Source: Cyanophora paradoxa (taxonomy: Eukaryota; Glaucocystophyceae; Cyanophorales; Cyanophoraceae). Taken from it: DNA of 64,000 bases. The stretch spans positions 124,001 to 188,000 of the forward strand of contig QPMI01000168.1 of the NCBI GenBank assembly GCA_004431415.1, read 5' to 3'. The notes under the pieces were generated by a model that saw only the letters and a program-made list of their open reading frames with translations, was not told where the DNA came from and did not search any database. A program made the translations under genes and the position numbers. This document shows positions 1-10,837 of the stretch, one piece after another (the stretch's first letter is position 1; every line of letters starts with the position of its first letter).

Positions 1-66
1 CTGAAACTCGAAAGCAGATGAAGAGACATAAAAAAACTTTGAAAGGCCATGGTGAGAATGAGCATG
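1..66. pseudogene. Fragment copied from the 3' end of TMEM128
   Basis: The first 66 bases closely match 15224-15285, the last coding stretch and 3' end of the TMEM128 gene, in the same orientation. A short insertion of about 7 bases (near 38-44) separates the two. The similarity stops abruptly at about base 66 and is followed by a GC-rich palindromic stretch and an R1 repeat copy. It could be a stray duplicated fragment or the end of a second TMEM128 gene lying to the left of the window. Confidence 0.6.
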
Positions 67-94
67 AGAACGGCTGGCCTGGCGGCGCGGCGCC

Positions 95-230
95 GCGGCG
101 GCTGGCCAGCAATTGCTGGTGGGCTGGGCCTGCAGCAGCAGGGCAGCGGTGTTCATCCCACGCTTGTGGCCGCCTGAGCCCGGCCTTGCAATTGTGATTT
201 GGTTCATTTCCAAATGCTCTGAGATGCACT
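95..230 (+). repeat. Dispersed repeat R1, copy 1 (diverged)
   Basis: It shares an ordered set of blocks with other R1 copies: GTGGGCTGGGCC, CATCCCAC-CTTGTGG, AGCCCGG-CTTGCAATT and a final TTCATTTCCAAATGCT. No coding sequence is evident from 1 to 546; the rest of this interval is AT-richer spacer downstream of SDS22. Confidence 0.55.
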
Positions 231-546
231 CAATTCTCATATGCATTTCCGGAGTCTGGCCCAGTGGGCCGCAAAAGCGTAGACCGCACCTGTCCTCTAT
301 CAAAGTCTTAGTGTTGTAGTCGGGGGGCCGAGGGCTGGGTTTCGCTGCTACGCTTTAGCTAGTTATGCATTAGCGATCATGTACATCACTTCTCACGCCA
401 TATAGATCTCGACTTCAATTTTGAGCTGGCGCCGGCTTTTCAGTGGATTCCTGTGGGTGGCGTAGATTTAGGTAATCTGCCCGGCTGCTAGTCTCCAGCC
501 AGCTAGCTGAAATCGCGATTATGATTTGCAATTATCTTGTCGATTT

Positions 547-1897
547 TCATCGTTTAAATGGCAGACCGTCTATCTCTTTCAGGGAGGGGGCCTTCTCTAG
601 CAGCTTCTGCTTGTAAGCAGGAAGTTTGCTTAAGGGGTTCCCCTCGAGGTACACGCAATTCAGCCTGCACATGCCCTCCAGCTCAGAAAGCTCCTCGAGC
701 GACTCTAACTGATTGTCATTCATCTGTGCAGTGTTAAGGACTACGCAAAGCAGTAGAAGAAGCACACACCCAGAACTCCTCCATGGCAGTGAGATGGCGA
801 ACGTTCTCAAGGACCTTGATTTGATTGGCGGAGACATCGAGCACACGCAATGAAATCTGCATGCAAAGATGTCAATCAAGATTTGACAACCATGGCAGAA
901 AGATAACTACAAACCAGTGTGTCGAAACCCTCCAGCTTTGAGATTCCTGTGGCAGCAATCACATGATATATTCAAAACCCGGCGAGCAAACCGCATACCA
1001 TTATGACTTAGATAGAGTTCTGTCAGATTCACAAGCGCTTCAAGGCCTGCAAGCTTCGTGATCCTGTTACTTTGAAGACTCAAGCGCTGGAGATTAGGCA
1101 AGCCTGACAACCTCTGCAACCGAATTGGCATCGCTATGAATAGGTGAGATAAGCAAAGTGAACCTCGATGCATGAGATCTTGTTGCGCCCAAGCCAAAGA
1201 TTTTCCAGCTCGCACAGCTTGTCAAGACCATTGATCTCCTGTGATCATGTGTGAGGCACGTGCTGCTTGAAATGCCGACATGCACAGACGCACGCGTATC
1301 CTGTTGCTTCCAAGCTCTAGAGTCTTCAACTTTGTTAGGCAGGCGAGCGTTGCGGAGTCTATGGAGGAGATTTTGTTGCTGAAAGACGTTGTTGGCGAGG
1401 GCATGAATTCGCAGGGGGGGTTTGCGCGCCTGCATAAGTACAGCGTTTGGAGTTCCGTCATGTGCTTAATCGAACCCATGGAACGCATCTCGTTGTACGA
1501 CAGATCGAGATGCCTGCGGGCAGCTGAGACAGGCAACCAGCCAGGCGTTTCAACAAGACGAACGTTAAAGACGCGAGCGACTCCAGACCGGTCTCCGCGG
1601 ATGTTAAGCGGTTCCCATACAGGTCTAGATGCTTCAGCGACGAGAGTGCGGAGAGGCCTTCAATTTTCTCAATTAGGTTCTGTCGTAGTTTGAGCGCCTA
1701 CGCAGCGCGTCAGTCTCCGGAGCGCGGGACGGCGCGATGCGTACCTCAATCCTCGTGAGATGGTCTAGCCCCTCGATCGTTTTCAGGCGGTTGCAGGTCA
1801 GGTCTAGCTCCCGCAACGTCGACGGCAGCTCGAGTTCAGATATGCTCTTGTGGTCGTGCCCCGCGGCATCGTAGATCTCAGCGTCGCCGACTTCCAT
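547..1897 (-). CDS. SDS22-type leucine-rich-repeat regulator of protein phosphatase 1
   Basis: A leucine-rich-repeat protein of the SDS22/PPP1R7 family, which binds the catalytic subunit of PP1 and guides its targeting in the nucleus and at mitosis. Repeats of the 22-residue SDS22 type can be read in successive minus-strand exons (LRELDLTCNRLKTIEGLDHL, LDLSYNEMRSMGSIKHMTEL, LKTLELGSNRIR, LQRLSLQSNRITKLAGLEAL, VNLTELYLSHNGM). The C-terminal cap KAPSLKEIDGLPFKR matches the family's usual ending. The start at MEVGDAEIYD lies 183 bp from the divergent HIT4 start, so the two probably share a promoter. This copy is complete; the duplication breakpoint at 895 falls inside the gene. Confidence 0.85.
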
Positions 1898-2080
1898 GGC
1901 GCCCAGAGCGCTTCGACGGCGCTAGCGTCCACGTCAAGCTGTGCCCGGCGCGACCCGTTTGCCACGGCTGCGCTGCACCTCGTTGTCGTGTGCGCGGCCC
2001 GCGCTCTGCGGCAGAGCTGCTGGAGCTGCGAATCCTGTTACGATGCACGTGACGGGTACACCGCGCGAAGGATCCGTTCA

Positions 2081-3773
2081 ATGGCGAAGGCGTCGAAGAA
2101 GAAGCCGGCAAAGGCTGCGAAGGCCGAGGCCGTGAAGGCCGAGGACGCCAACAAGGAAGAGCCGAAGACCGAATCGACCTCGGGGGAGGCGAAGCAGGCG
2201 CGCGGAACCAAGTCGGCCACCAAAAAAGAGTCTGGCAAGCGCGCGCGGAGCGAGGAGCCGAAACCTGGTGCGTGCGTAATAGCATTCGACATCGATCAGC
2301 CGGATCGCGAGCGCCGGGCGTGCGCGTACGCGCTGCTCGTTTCTCCATTCTGTGACTCGCGCGTGCGTGCGAGCAGACGAGTACGTGGAGGACAAGGAGG
2401 AAGTTTGGCGCAATGTAAGCCCGTCTTCGGTCTCGCACCAAGGGGGGACGAATTTTTGCGCTCGCAGGTCTTCCTCGTCGGGACTGAGTGGGACCAGCTT
2501 GACGACGTGTACGCCAAGTATAAGTGGAATTTCGATCATCTAGACGAGGCGCTTGAGGAGGTCTGCGGGCTCCAGCGCTCATTCGCATTGCGCGTCACAC
2601 AGTTGCCGGCAGGGCGAGCTTAGCGCTAACGATTCCCAGCGCGGCAACGAGTCCGTCTACCTTTTCGGAACGACAGAACGTACGTATGAGCCCGGCCTTC
2701 GTGGTCTCGAAGATTTATACGTGCCACACAGCCCAGCTTATCCAAGTTCATGAAGATGAGACGAAGCCCAAGCTCGTTGTCCCTGTGCCAGTCATTGTGG
2801 CGATTCGAAGTGCAGTCCGCCCTCCAGAGATGCTCGGCATCAAGTCGGTGCAAATGGAGAAAGAGAGTATTGTCCCCATGAAGCAGTTCAAGATGGGCTG
2901 GGTCGAGCAGTTTGAGCCAACTCGTGACCCCAGCAAGTGCGGACTTCTTGCAGTCGGAAAAAAATTAGCACTAATTTCCTCGTATTTTACGCAGGAAAAA
3001 ACGTCAGAAGTCTGCTTCGAGGTCACTGTATGTGCTTGGCTGTGTTCAGCGCAAGGCATCTCTCCACATCCTCCGGGAGGAGCGTGTGAAGAACTTCGAG
3101 TACTGCCTGCCATATATCCTTTTCGCTGGAGAATCTTTTTAGCTTCCCGAAGCCCTTCACTAGACCTTGACCACTGGTGTCCACATATCTTCTTCCCACA
3201 CAAAGCAGAAACCGAGGATGCAACGGCTGACACAGTTGTCAATGTTGTCCGCACCATTGACGGCAAGGGCCTGGTTTTCGACTATGACTGGGAAATGGAT
3301 GAACTCGATGTGCGTGCACTTTAGACTGCAGCAAATCGCAGGCTGTCCCTAATTTTCAGGATGCAGGACTTCACAAAGGAGATTATGGAGTCACACGAGT
3401 TGCCCCCGGCGTCTATGGATGAAGTGAGGGACGCTATCCGGGAGGAGGTGAAAGCTGCCAAGCAGCGTATCAAGGAGGTCTCTTCATCTCTGTAGTAATA
3501 CCCCTTCTGTCTCCGTCTCAATGAACTGCTTTTTCTTTTGCAGGAGAAGGAAGCCAGAAAAAAGAAGATTGAGGCTTTCTCACCGGAGGAGAGAGAAGCC
3601 CTCAAAAATATCAAGCTCCTGAAATTCTACCCCACGAACAAGATTCCGGACGTCTCACAAGTCAAGGTCAGATCCCGCTCTCCTACATTTGTTTTCGGCA
3701 CTGAATCCTTTTCCTCCGCCATCAGTCCACCTACATCAACCGCTATTATGGGCACGCACAGAAAGTCTTGTAG
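2081..3773 (+). CDS. HEAT INTOLERANT 4 (HIT4)-like chromatin protein
   Basis: A homologue of Arabidopsis HIT4, a nuclear protein needed for heat-induced decondensation of chromocentres. The N-terminus is a Lys/Ala/Glu-rich tail (MAKASKKKPAKAAKAE). Spliced exons then give the family's landmarks in order: VFLVGTEWDQLDDVYAKY, LDEALEE, YLFGTTEPQLI, VPVPVIVAI, GIKSVQMEKESIVPMKQFKM, CVQRKASLHI, NFEYCLPYIFF, FDYDWEMDELD, a Lys/Glu-rich helix, and the C-terminus STYINRYYGHAQKVL. The family is best known from plants. One intron (3114-3184) is AT-AC; the others are GT-AG. This copy keeps an open spliced frame and is the better of the two in the window. Identification rests on recalled family sequence. 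Confidence 0.8.
3114..3184 (+). other. U12-type AT-AC intron in HIT4 (unit A)
   Basis: The intron begins ATATCCTTTT, the U12 AT-AC donor, and ends CCAC. A CCTTGAC branch-site motif lies about a dozen bases before the end. There is no usable GT donor between the conserved CLP codons and the next exon, and the unspliced frame hits TAG. Removing these 71 bases joins CCA-T to AT-ATC and gives EYCLPYIFFPHK, matching the HIT4 family. Confidence 0.85.
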
Positions 3774-4114
3774 CTTGCATAGTGAGATGTCGGGTCCTGG
3801 TAAAGCAGCAGTGGTGATAATTGTTATATAACGTTCAGGGCAATTGCAGGTGAAGTTTGCCGGATGTCGACAGCATTTCCCGCACAGTTTCGTAGTCTGG
3901 GGTACCTTCCCGTGACAGAGGTTTAACAAGGGGTTTCTTAGGGTCCTTATCCGAAACCCCGTTTCCCCGACCTCTTCAAAACCCGGGCTGCATGGTACAT
4001 CCTGGGATCCCGAAACCGTGTTGCTCGATCCCGTCCGACAACATCCGGGACAAAAACGGGCATGAACATCCAGGGCAAAGGTGTCCAGGAGTTTCAGGCC
4101 TTTCAGCCCTCCCG
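3774..4114. other. Spacer between HIT4 and the WDR70 end, unit A
   Basis: The stretch lies between the convergent ends of HIT4 and the WDR70 fragment. I see no gene. Its second copy is at 7188-7526. Confidence 0.5.
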
Positions 4115-4310
4115 TTAATGCCCTCCCTCCTGTTCCTCCTCCTGCTGAGATAGGTCGAAGATTGCCTTCGGCTGGGTCTCTTGATATGCCTGTATATCCA
4201 AATGTCACCTTCCACAATTCGACAGCGGGAAAGAAGTGCATACCTTGGTGAAGAATGGATCCTCTTCTGCTGCTTTGGCATATTTCAAGATAGCTTCGCG
4301 AGGGTCCTCG
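4115..4310 (-). pseudogene. Truncated WDR70 C-terminus in unit A
   Basis: The last two coding pieces of WDR70 (AILKYAKAAEEDPFFTK, then AYQETQPKAIFDLSQQEEE and stop) repeat the end of the complete gene at 7527-10531. At 4310/4311 the reading passes directly into the interior of an SDS22 copy, so this fragment has no 5' part. If the duplication is real it is a dead remnant; if it is an assembly artefact it does not exist. Confidence 0.8.
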
Positions 4311-5312
4311 GCAGAAAGATAACTACAAACCAGTGTGTCGAAACCCTCCAGCTTTGAGATTCCTGTGGCAGCAATCACATGATATATTCAAAACCCGGCG
4401 AGCAAACCGCATACCATTATGACTTAGATAGAGTTCTGTCAGATTCACAAGCGCTTCAAGGCCTGCAAGCTTCGTGATCCTGTTACTTTGAAGACTCAAG
4501 CGCTGGAGATTAGGCAAGCCTGACAACCTCTGCAACCGAATTGGCATCGCTATGAATAGGTGAGATAAGCAAAGTGAACCTCGATGCATGAGATCTTGTT
4601 GCGCCCAAGCCAAAGATTTTCCAGCTCGCACAGCTTGTCAAGACCATTGATCTCCTGTGATCATGTGTGAGGCACGTGCTGCTTGAAATGCCGACATGCA
4701 CAGACGCACGCGTATCCTGTTGCTTCCAAGCTCTAGAGTCTTCAACTTTGTTAGGCAGGCGAGCGTTGCGGAGTCTATGGAGGAGATTTTGTTGCTGAAA
4801 GACGTTGTTGGCGAGGGCATGAATTCGCAGGGGGGGTTTGCGCGCCTGCATAAGTACAGCGTTTGGAGTTCCGTCATGTGCTTAATCGAACCCATGGAAC
4901 GCATCTCGTTGTACGACAGATCGAGATGCCTGCGGGCAGCTGAGACAGGCAACCAGCCAGGCGTTTCAACAAGACGAACGTTAAAGACGCGAGCGACTCC
5001 AGACCGGTCTCCGCGGATGTTAAGCGGTTCCCATACAGGTCTAGATGCTTCAGCGACGAGAGTGCGGAGAGGCCTTCAATTTTCTCAATTAGGTTCTGTC
5101 GTAGTTTGAGCGCCTACGCAGCGCGTCAGTCTCCGGAGCGCGGGACGGCGCGATGCGTACCTCAATCCTCGTGAGATGGTCTAGCCCTCGATCGTTTTCA
5201 GGCGGTTGCAGGTCAGGTCTAGCTCCCGCAACGTCGACGGCAGCTCGAGTTCAGATATGCTCTTGTGGTCGTGCCCCGCGGCATCGTAGATCTCAGCGTC
5301 GCCGACTTCCAT
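4311..5312 (-). pseudogene. SDS22 copy lacking its 3' part (unit B)
   Basis: It repeats the first two thirds of the SDS22 gene but is cut at 4311, where the C-terminal exons are replaced by the end of WDR70. A C lost near 5184 also shifts the frame in the repeat around TIEGLDHLTRIE. Confidence 0.8.
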
Positions 5313-5495
5313 GGCGCCCAGAGCGCTTCGACGGCGCTAGCGTCCACGTCAAGCTGTGCCCGGCGCGACCCGTTTGCCACGGCTGCGCTGCACCTCGTTG
5401 TCGTGTGCGCGGCCCGCGCTCTGCGGCAGAGCTGCTGGAGCTGCGAATCCTGTTACGATGCACGTGACGGGTTCACCGCGCGAAGGATCCGTTCA

Positions 5496-7187
5496 ATGGC
5501 GAAGGCGTCGAAGAAGAAGCCGGCAAAGGCTGCGAAGGCCGAGGCCGTGAAGGCCGAGGACGCCAACAAGGAAGAGCCGAAGACCGAATCGACCTCGGGG
5601 GAGGCGAAGCAGGCGCGCGGAACCAAGTCGGCCACCAAAAAAGAGTCTGGCAAGCGCGCGCGGAGCGAGGAGCCGAAACCTGGTGCGTGCGTAATAGCAT
5701 TCGACATCGATCAGCCGGATCGCGAGCGCCGGGCGTGCGCGTACGCGCTGCTCGTTTCTCCATTCTGTGACTCGCGCGTGCGTGCGAGCAGACGAGTACG
5801 TGGAGGACAAGGAGGAAGTTTGGCGCAATGTAAGCCCGTCTTCGGTCTCGCACCAAGGGGGGACGAATTTTTGCGCTCGCAGGTCTTCCTCGTCGGGACT
5901 GAGTGGGACCAGCTTGACGACGTGTACGCCAAGTATAAGTGGAATTTCGATCATCTAGACGAGGCGCTTGAGGAGGTCTGCGGGCTCCAGCGCTCATTCG
6001 CATTGCGCGTCACACAGTTGCCGGCAGGGCGAGCTTAGCGCTAACGATTCCCAGCGCGGCAACGAGTCCGTCTACCTTTTCGGAACGACAGAACGTACGT
6101 ATGAGCCCGGCCTTCGTGGTCTCGAAGATTTATACGTGCCACACAGCCCAGCTTATCCAAGTTCATGAAGATGAGACGAAGCCAAGCTCGTTGTCCCTGT
6201 GCCAGTCATTGTGGCGATTCGAAGTGCAGTCCGCCTCCAGAGATGCTCGGCATCAAGTCGGTGCAAATGGAGAAAGAGAGTATTGTCCCCATGAAGCAGT
6301 TCAAGATGGGCTGGGTCGAGCAGTTTGAGCCAACTCGTGACCCCAGCAAGTGCGGACTTCTTGCAGTCGGAAAAAAAATTAGCACTAATTTCCTCGTATT
6401 TTACGCAGGAAAAAACGTCAGAAGTCTGCTTCGAGGTCACTGTATGTGCTTGGCTGTGTTCAGCGCAAGGCATCTCTCCACATCCTCCGGGAGGAGCGTG
6501 TGAAGAACTTCGAGTACTGCCTGCCATATATCCTTTTCGCTGGAGAATCTTTTTAGCTTCCCGAAGCCCTTCACTAGACCTTGACCACTGGTGTCCACAT
6601 ATCTTCTTCCCACACAAAGCAGAAACCGAGGATGCAACGGCTGACACAGTTGTCAATGTTGTCCGCACCATTGACGGCAAGGGCCTGGTTTTCGACTATG
6701 ACTGGGAAATGGATGAACTCGATGTGCGTGCACTTTAGACTGCAGCAAATCGCAGGCTGTCCCTAATTTTCAGGATGCAGGACTTCACAAAGGAGATTAT
6801 GGAGTCACACGAGTTGCCCCCGGCGTCTATGGATGAAGTGAGGGACGCTATCCGGGAGGAGGTGAAAGCTGCCAAGCAGCGTATCAAGGAGGTCTCTTCA
6901 TCTCTGTAGTAATACCCCTTCTGTCTCCGTCTCAATGAACTGCTTTTTCTTTTGCAGGAGAAGGAAGCCAGAAAAAAGAAGATTGAGGCTTTCTCACCGG
7001 AGGAGAGAGAAGCCCTCAAAAATATCAAGCTCCTGAAATTCTACCCCACGAACAAGATTCCGGACGTCTCACAAGTCAAGGTCAGATCCCGCTCTCCTAC
7101 ATTTGTTTTCGGCACTGAATCCTTTTCCTCCGCCATCAGTCCACCTACATCAACCGCTATTATGGGCACGCACAGAAAGTCTTGTAG
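5496..7187 (+). pseudogene. Second HIT4-like copy, frameshifted
   Basis: Almost identical to the gene at 2081-3773, including the AT-AC intron (here 6528-6598). Two single C deletions fall in one exon, at about 6183 (CCC to CC after GAAG) and about 6235 (GCCCTCC to GCCTCC). They break the frame around KPKLVVPVPVIVAIRS and RPPEMLGIK. An extra A near 6375 falls in an intron. As written the copy is broken, but the errors look like homopolymer miscalls. Confidence 0.75.
6528..6598 (+). other. U12-type AT-AC intron in the HIT4 copy (unit B)
   Basis: Identical to the AT-AC intron in unit A, with the ATATCCTTTT donor, CCTTGAC branch motif and CCAC end. It is not independent evidence because the whole segment is duplicated. 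Confidence 0.8.
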
Positions 7188-7526
7188 CTTGCATAGTGAG
7201 ATGTCGGGTCCTGGTAAAGCAGCAGTGGTGATAATTGTTATATAACGTTCAGGGCAATTGCAGGTGAAGTTTGCCGGATGTCGACAGCATTTCCCGCACA
7301 GTTTCGTAGTCTGGGGTACCTTCCCGTGACAGAGGTTTAACAAGGGTTTCTTAGGGTCCTTATCCGAAACCCCGTTTCCCCGACCTCTTCAAAACCCGGG
7401 CTGCATGGTACATCCTGGATCCCGAAACCGTGTTGCTCGATCCCGTCCGACAACATCCGGGACAAAAACGGGCATGAACATCCAGGGCAAAGGTGTCCAG
7501 GAGTTTCAGGCCTTTCAGCCCTCCCG
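7188..7526. other. Spacer between HIT4 copy and WDR70, unit B
   Basis: Second copy of the 3774-4114 spacer, with two single-G losses. I see no gene. Confidence 0.5.
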
Positions 7527-10500
7527 TTAATGCCCTCCCTCCTGTTCCTCCTCCTGCTGAGATAGGTCGAAGATTGCCTTCGGCTGGGTCTCTTGATATG
7601 CCTGTATATCCAAATGTCACCTTCCACAATTCGACAGCGGGAAAGAAGTGCATACCTTGGTGAAGAATGGATCCTCTTCTGCTGCTTTGGCATATTTCAA
7701 GATAGCTTCGCGAGGGTCCTCGCCTGGCGTAACCGAGTGAGAACACAAGATTCTTCCACGCTAGCCATACACGATTCCGCCAGACGAACCGTCCTTTGCC
7801 TTCTTCTCGGTCATGCCCATACTCTTGAGCAGTGCATGCTGGAAGTTCATCCCAGGACGCCCGCCATGGCCAGCACCCTGCGATTGAGAGACACCAAAGT
7901 GAGTACCCCGTACCATTCAGTGGCATAAAATGGACTACATTGATTGGTGGGTCCGGGCGCCGCAGCTTGCGTGGATCTCGATAACCCTCCTCCCGCCTCT
8001 TCCGCTTCAATTCTCTCCGCTCTTCAGGATTGACGATGTCCCTGCACAAAGAATAACTGAACGGAGAACCAGAGTGCACGAGATAGGCGCACTTCTCGCG
8101 AGGAATGAAGATGTCATCAGCTGCCGTCTTTCTCGGCTCCCGTGTAACACACAGCATTGCACCCTTCTCGGACATCGATGGGTTGTACAAGATCCGAGTC
8201 TTCCCATCTGAACACGTAGCAAGAATCTGATTGATTTTCTGGTGCCACTTCGTCCGAATGACACTTCCTGTGACACCTGAGACACGAGCACATGTCAGTT
8301 GGTGTACAACGCCACATGACTAGAACAATCGAGCGCACTAAGTTTCTGGACGATCTCGAGTGTCTGCCTGTCGATGAAAACAAGAGACCCATTGCCCTCG
8401 CCTTTCTTCACAGATGTACCTGAACATTTTGATAAGCTCATGCTGGCCATATAAACAATGCGTAACAAAAGACCAGTAAATATGAGGCGCTCGTCGGGAC
8501 TGAAGCCACAGTCCGTGTGTGCGTACAAATTTGGAAGACCCGTGTGCACTTTAAGTGGCTTCTTGAAATTGCGCACATCCCAGACTGTCGAGCAGCGCCA
8601 CATGAGATAGTGGACTGAGATCGCAGACAGAAGCTGTACCTTTCACAGTGTCGTCACCGCCACGGGAAACAAGCGTTTGCGAGTTGCGGGCAAAGAGCAG
8701 GCATGAAGTTTCCGTGCCAGGACCGTGTGCAGTGTAGATAACCTGACCGGAAAAACTCATCAGATGTCACCACATGACAAGGTGTCGACACAAACCTGTG
8801 CAGGACGGTGACACTGGCCCCTTGGATCGAACAGCTGGATAGAGCCATCAATGCAAGCTGTTTTGATTTGCGCGATTAAAGGAAAACACATGAGGTGCCA
8901 AAAAATGAAGGTTCACGAACCTCCCGCAACAATTGTAGCACAGGGGCTGTAGGCACATGAATATGGCACGGTCTTGTGGCCAGTCTGCGCTTTCAGTTTG
9001 ATAACTTGCTTCTGCTTCTCGTCCGCTGTTTCGACGTTCCAGATCCTAGGACCCAGAAATCGATTGCATGCACAAGCTGAAGAGACACGAGATCTCGAAC
9101 CGAATTGTTGCATCATCTGCACAAGAAAGCACGCCATTTTTGTCCGAAGGATGCCAATGGGCCATGTGTATCGTGTGGGTGTGGCCTCTGCGAAGCAACA
9201 TCGTCAACGGTATCACCTTGGCAGGGCAAGATCATTGCGCACTTAGTATGAGCCATGTCGTTCAAGTACATGTCGCCCTTCACGAACTCTTTCCTATTGA
9301 GAAAGTGTGAGGGGAGGGAAACCAATCACGGGCATCTCAGGGCAGTTGCTGTCCATCTCGAGCAGCGACTCGATGGCTCTAAAGAATATGTGTGAACGCA
9401 CTTGTCCTTTCCGTCGCGATCAATGATCTTCAGCTTAGCAGCCGCACTCGCAACGAGAATCTCTGCACCAGTCAAACTGAACTGTAGCTGGCGGATCTGG
9501 AAGACCATGCTTTGTCACAGTGTCGATGAGAAAATTTCATTATGCGAATTACCTGATGAGATTCACAGGGTTCTGAGCTCCTGAATGGGCGCATACTCCT
9601 GTCCATGCCTGCGAAGTCGTACAACTTCACGAAGAAGTCAAATCCGCCAGTTGCTACACGAGCGCCTGCGGGATCTATTCCCAAGGCAGTGATTGCCTGT
9701 AGAAGCATCAGCTCGAAAGCGAAACTACAGTGGCAACGAACTCGTGCCTTCGTGTGCCCCTGCAAAACTGCCTCATGGCTGCATGGAATGCGATACGAAT
9801 CCTCTGGTTCGCTATCGTCCTCCTGGTCACCATCGTCGCTATCGGATAAATTCTCGGTGCCAGGTGGTGGTCTCCGTGGGCCCACGTCATCCTGCTCCGT
9901 GTCCGCTCTGCAACGGCGGTAAGCTTGTACGCGCATGCGCAGCGTGCTGCGCTCGCGTACGCACGGCGCATTCTGTTCTGATCCGCTTCCCGGCATAACA
10001 GTCGGCTGGGTGCTCGCCTTTGCGATCGCTTGCGCTTCAGCGATGGCGGCCAGGCGAGCTTTCTTTTCTTTCTCGGCCGCCGCCTGCGATCAGGGGGTGG
10101 GATTGCATGCGGCGATTGCATCTTGCAAACCCCACCAATGCGCGGACCTTGCGCGACGCCAGATCGCTGGCGGGGGCGCGGGCGAATGAATCGTGGACCT
10201 CAGCAAGCTTTACTTCGGGCCCTTTCGCTTTTCCGAACCCCGACGGGAACTGGTTTCTGAAATCCATTTCGCTGGCATCAAATAACTCTACTTCGGCGCC
10301 CTTGGGAACTGCGGGCGATGTTTGTATGCGAGGAAGCGCTCGGCCCGCGCGCCAATCTTTGCACCGCGCACCCGTGGACGGTGCGGGATGGGGCTTGGAA
10401 GAACTGGGACGCTTCTCGTTGTCGTTATCGTCGTCGTCATCGTCGTCGTCGTCGTCGTCGACGTCGAACTTCCGGCGCTGCTGCGCCGCGGCCGCGCGCT

Positions 10501-10531
10501 TTGCGAGCTGCGCTTGTACAAGGCGATCCAT
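7527..10531 (-). CDS. WDR70: WD40 protein WDR70 (gastrulation-defective-like)
   Basis: A nuclear WD40 protein linked in other organisms to CUL4-DDB1 ubiquitin ligase and histone H2B ubiquitination. The N-terminus MDRLVQAQLAKRAAAAQQ is followed by an acidic run of about 11 Asp and the conserved stretch MDFRNQFPSGFGKAKGPEVK. WD repeats follow (ITALGIDPAGARVATGGFDF, VKLYDFAGMD, IRQLQFSLTGAEILVASAAA, KLKIIDRDGK, LVSRGGDDTVK). The C-terminus AILKYAKAAEEDPFFTK, then AYQETQPKAIFDL, is characteristic. The start ATG is preceded directly by GTAGCTAGCTAAG. It diverges from MRPS33. The last exons lie inside duplication unit B. Confidence 0.88.
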
Positions 10532-10837
10532 CTTAGCTAGCTACCCGACCACAGCAGTCGAAGGCCGGCCTGCCAGGCCCTGCCTTCGTGGGAGGGTACG
10601 GGGTTTCGAGCGCTGCTGCCGCGCCGCTCGCAGTGTCGCGAGAGTTCGACAAAGGCGCCCTTCGCCACAGCGCTTGAGTGAGGCACTTGAAGCGCTTTAG
10701 CTAGTGACGAGAGGGACCGGAGGTGTGCGCGGCGCTTGCTGAAGCGGCGTCGGTCACTCCTGCAGTGCGCATTCTTTGTAACGAGCATGCTAGCGAAGCA
10801 GCGCGCTGACCACCCCCAGGCGCTGCGGCCGCATCCA

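Larger units (their letters stand above)
895..4310. repeat. Direct duplication, unit A
   Basis: This 3416-bp segment recurs immediately downstream at 4311-7722. The two differ by six 1-nt indels, five of them clear homopolymer length changes, and one substitution. The unit starts inside the SDS22 gene and ends inside the last exons of WDR70. Confidence 0.95.
4311..7722. repeat. Direct duplication, unit B
   Basis: Second copy of the 3.4 kb unit, 3412 bp long because of net single-base losses relative to unit A. It carries a 3'-truncated SDS22, a HIT4 copy with frameshifts and the true end of WDR70. Most differences from unit A are changes in the length of C, G or A runs. Confidence 0.95.

Noticed and set aside
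1280-1693. Plus-strand open frame of 137 codons, present twice
   Set aside because: It is antisense to SDS22 leucine-rich repeats; its second occurrence (4696-5109) is only the duplicated segment.
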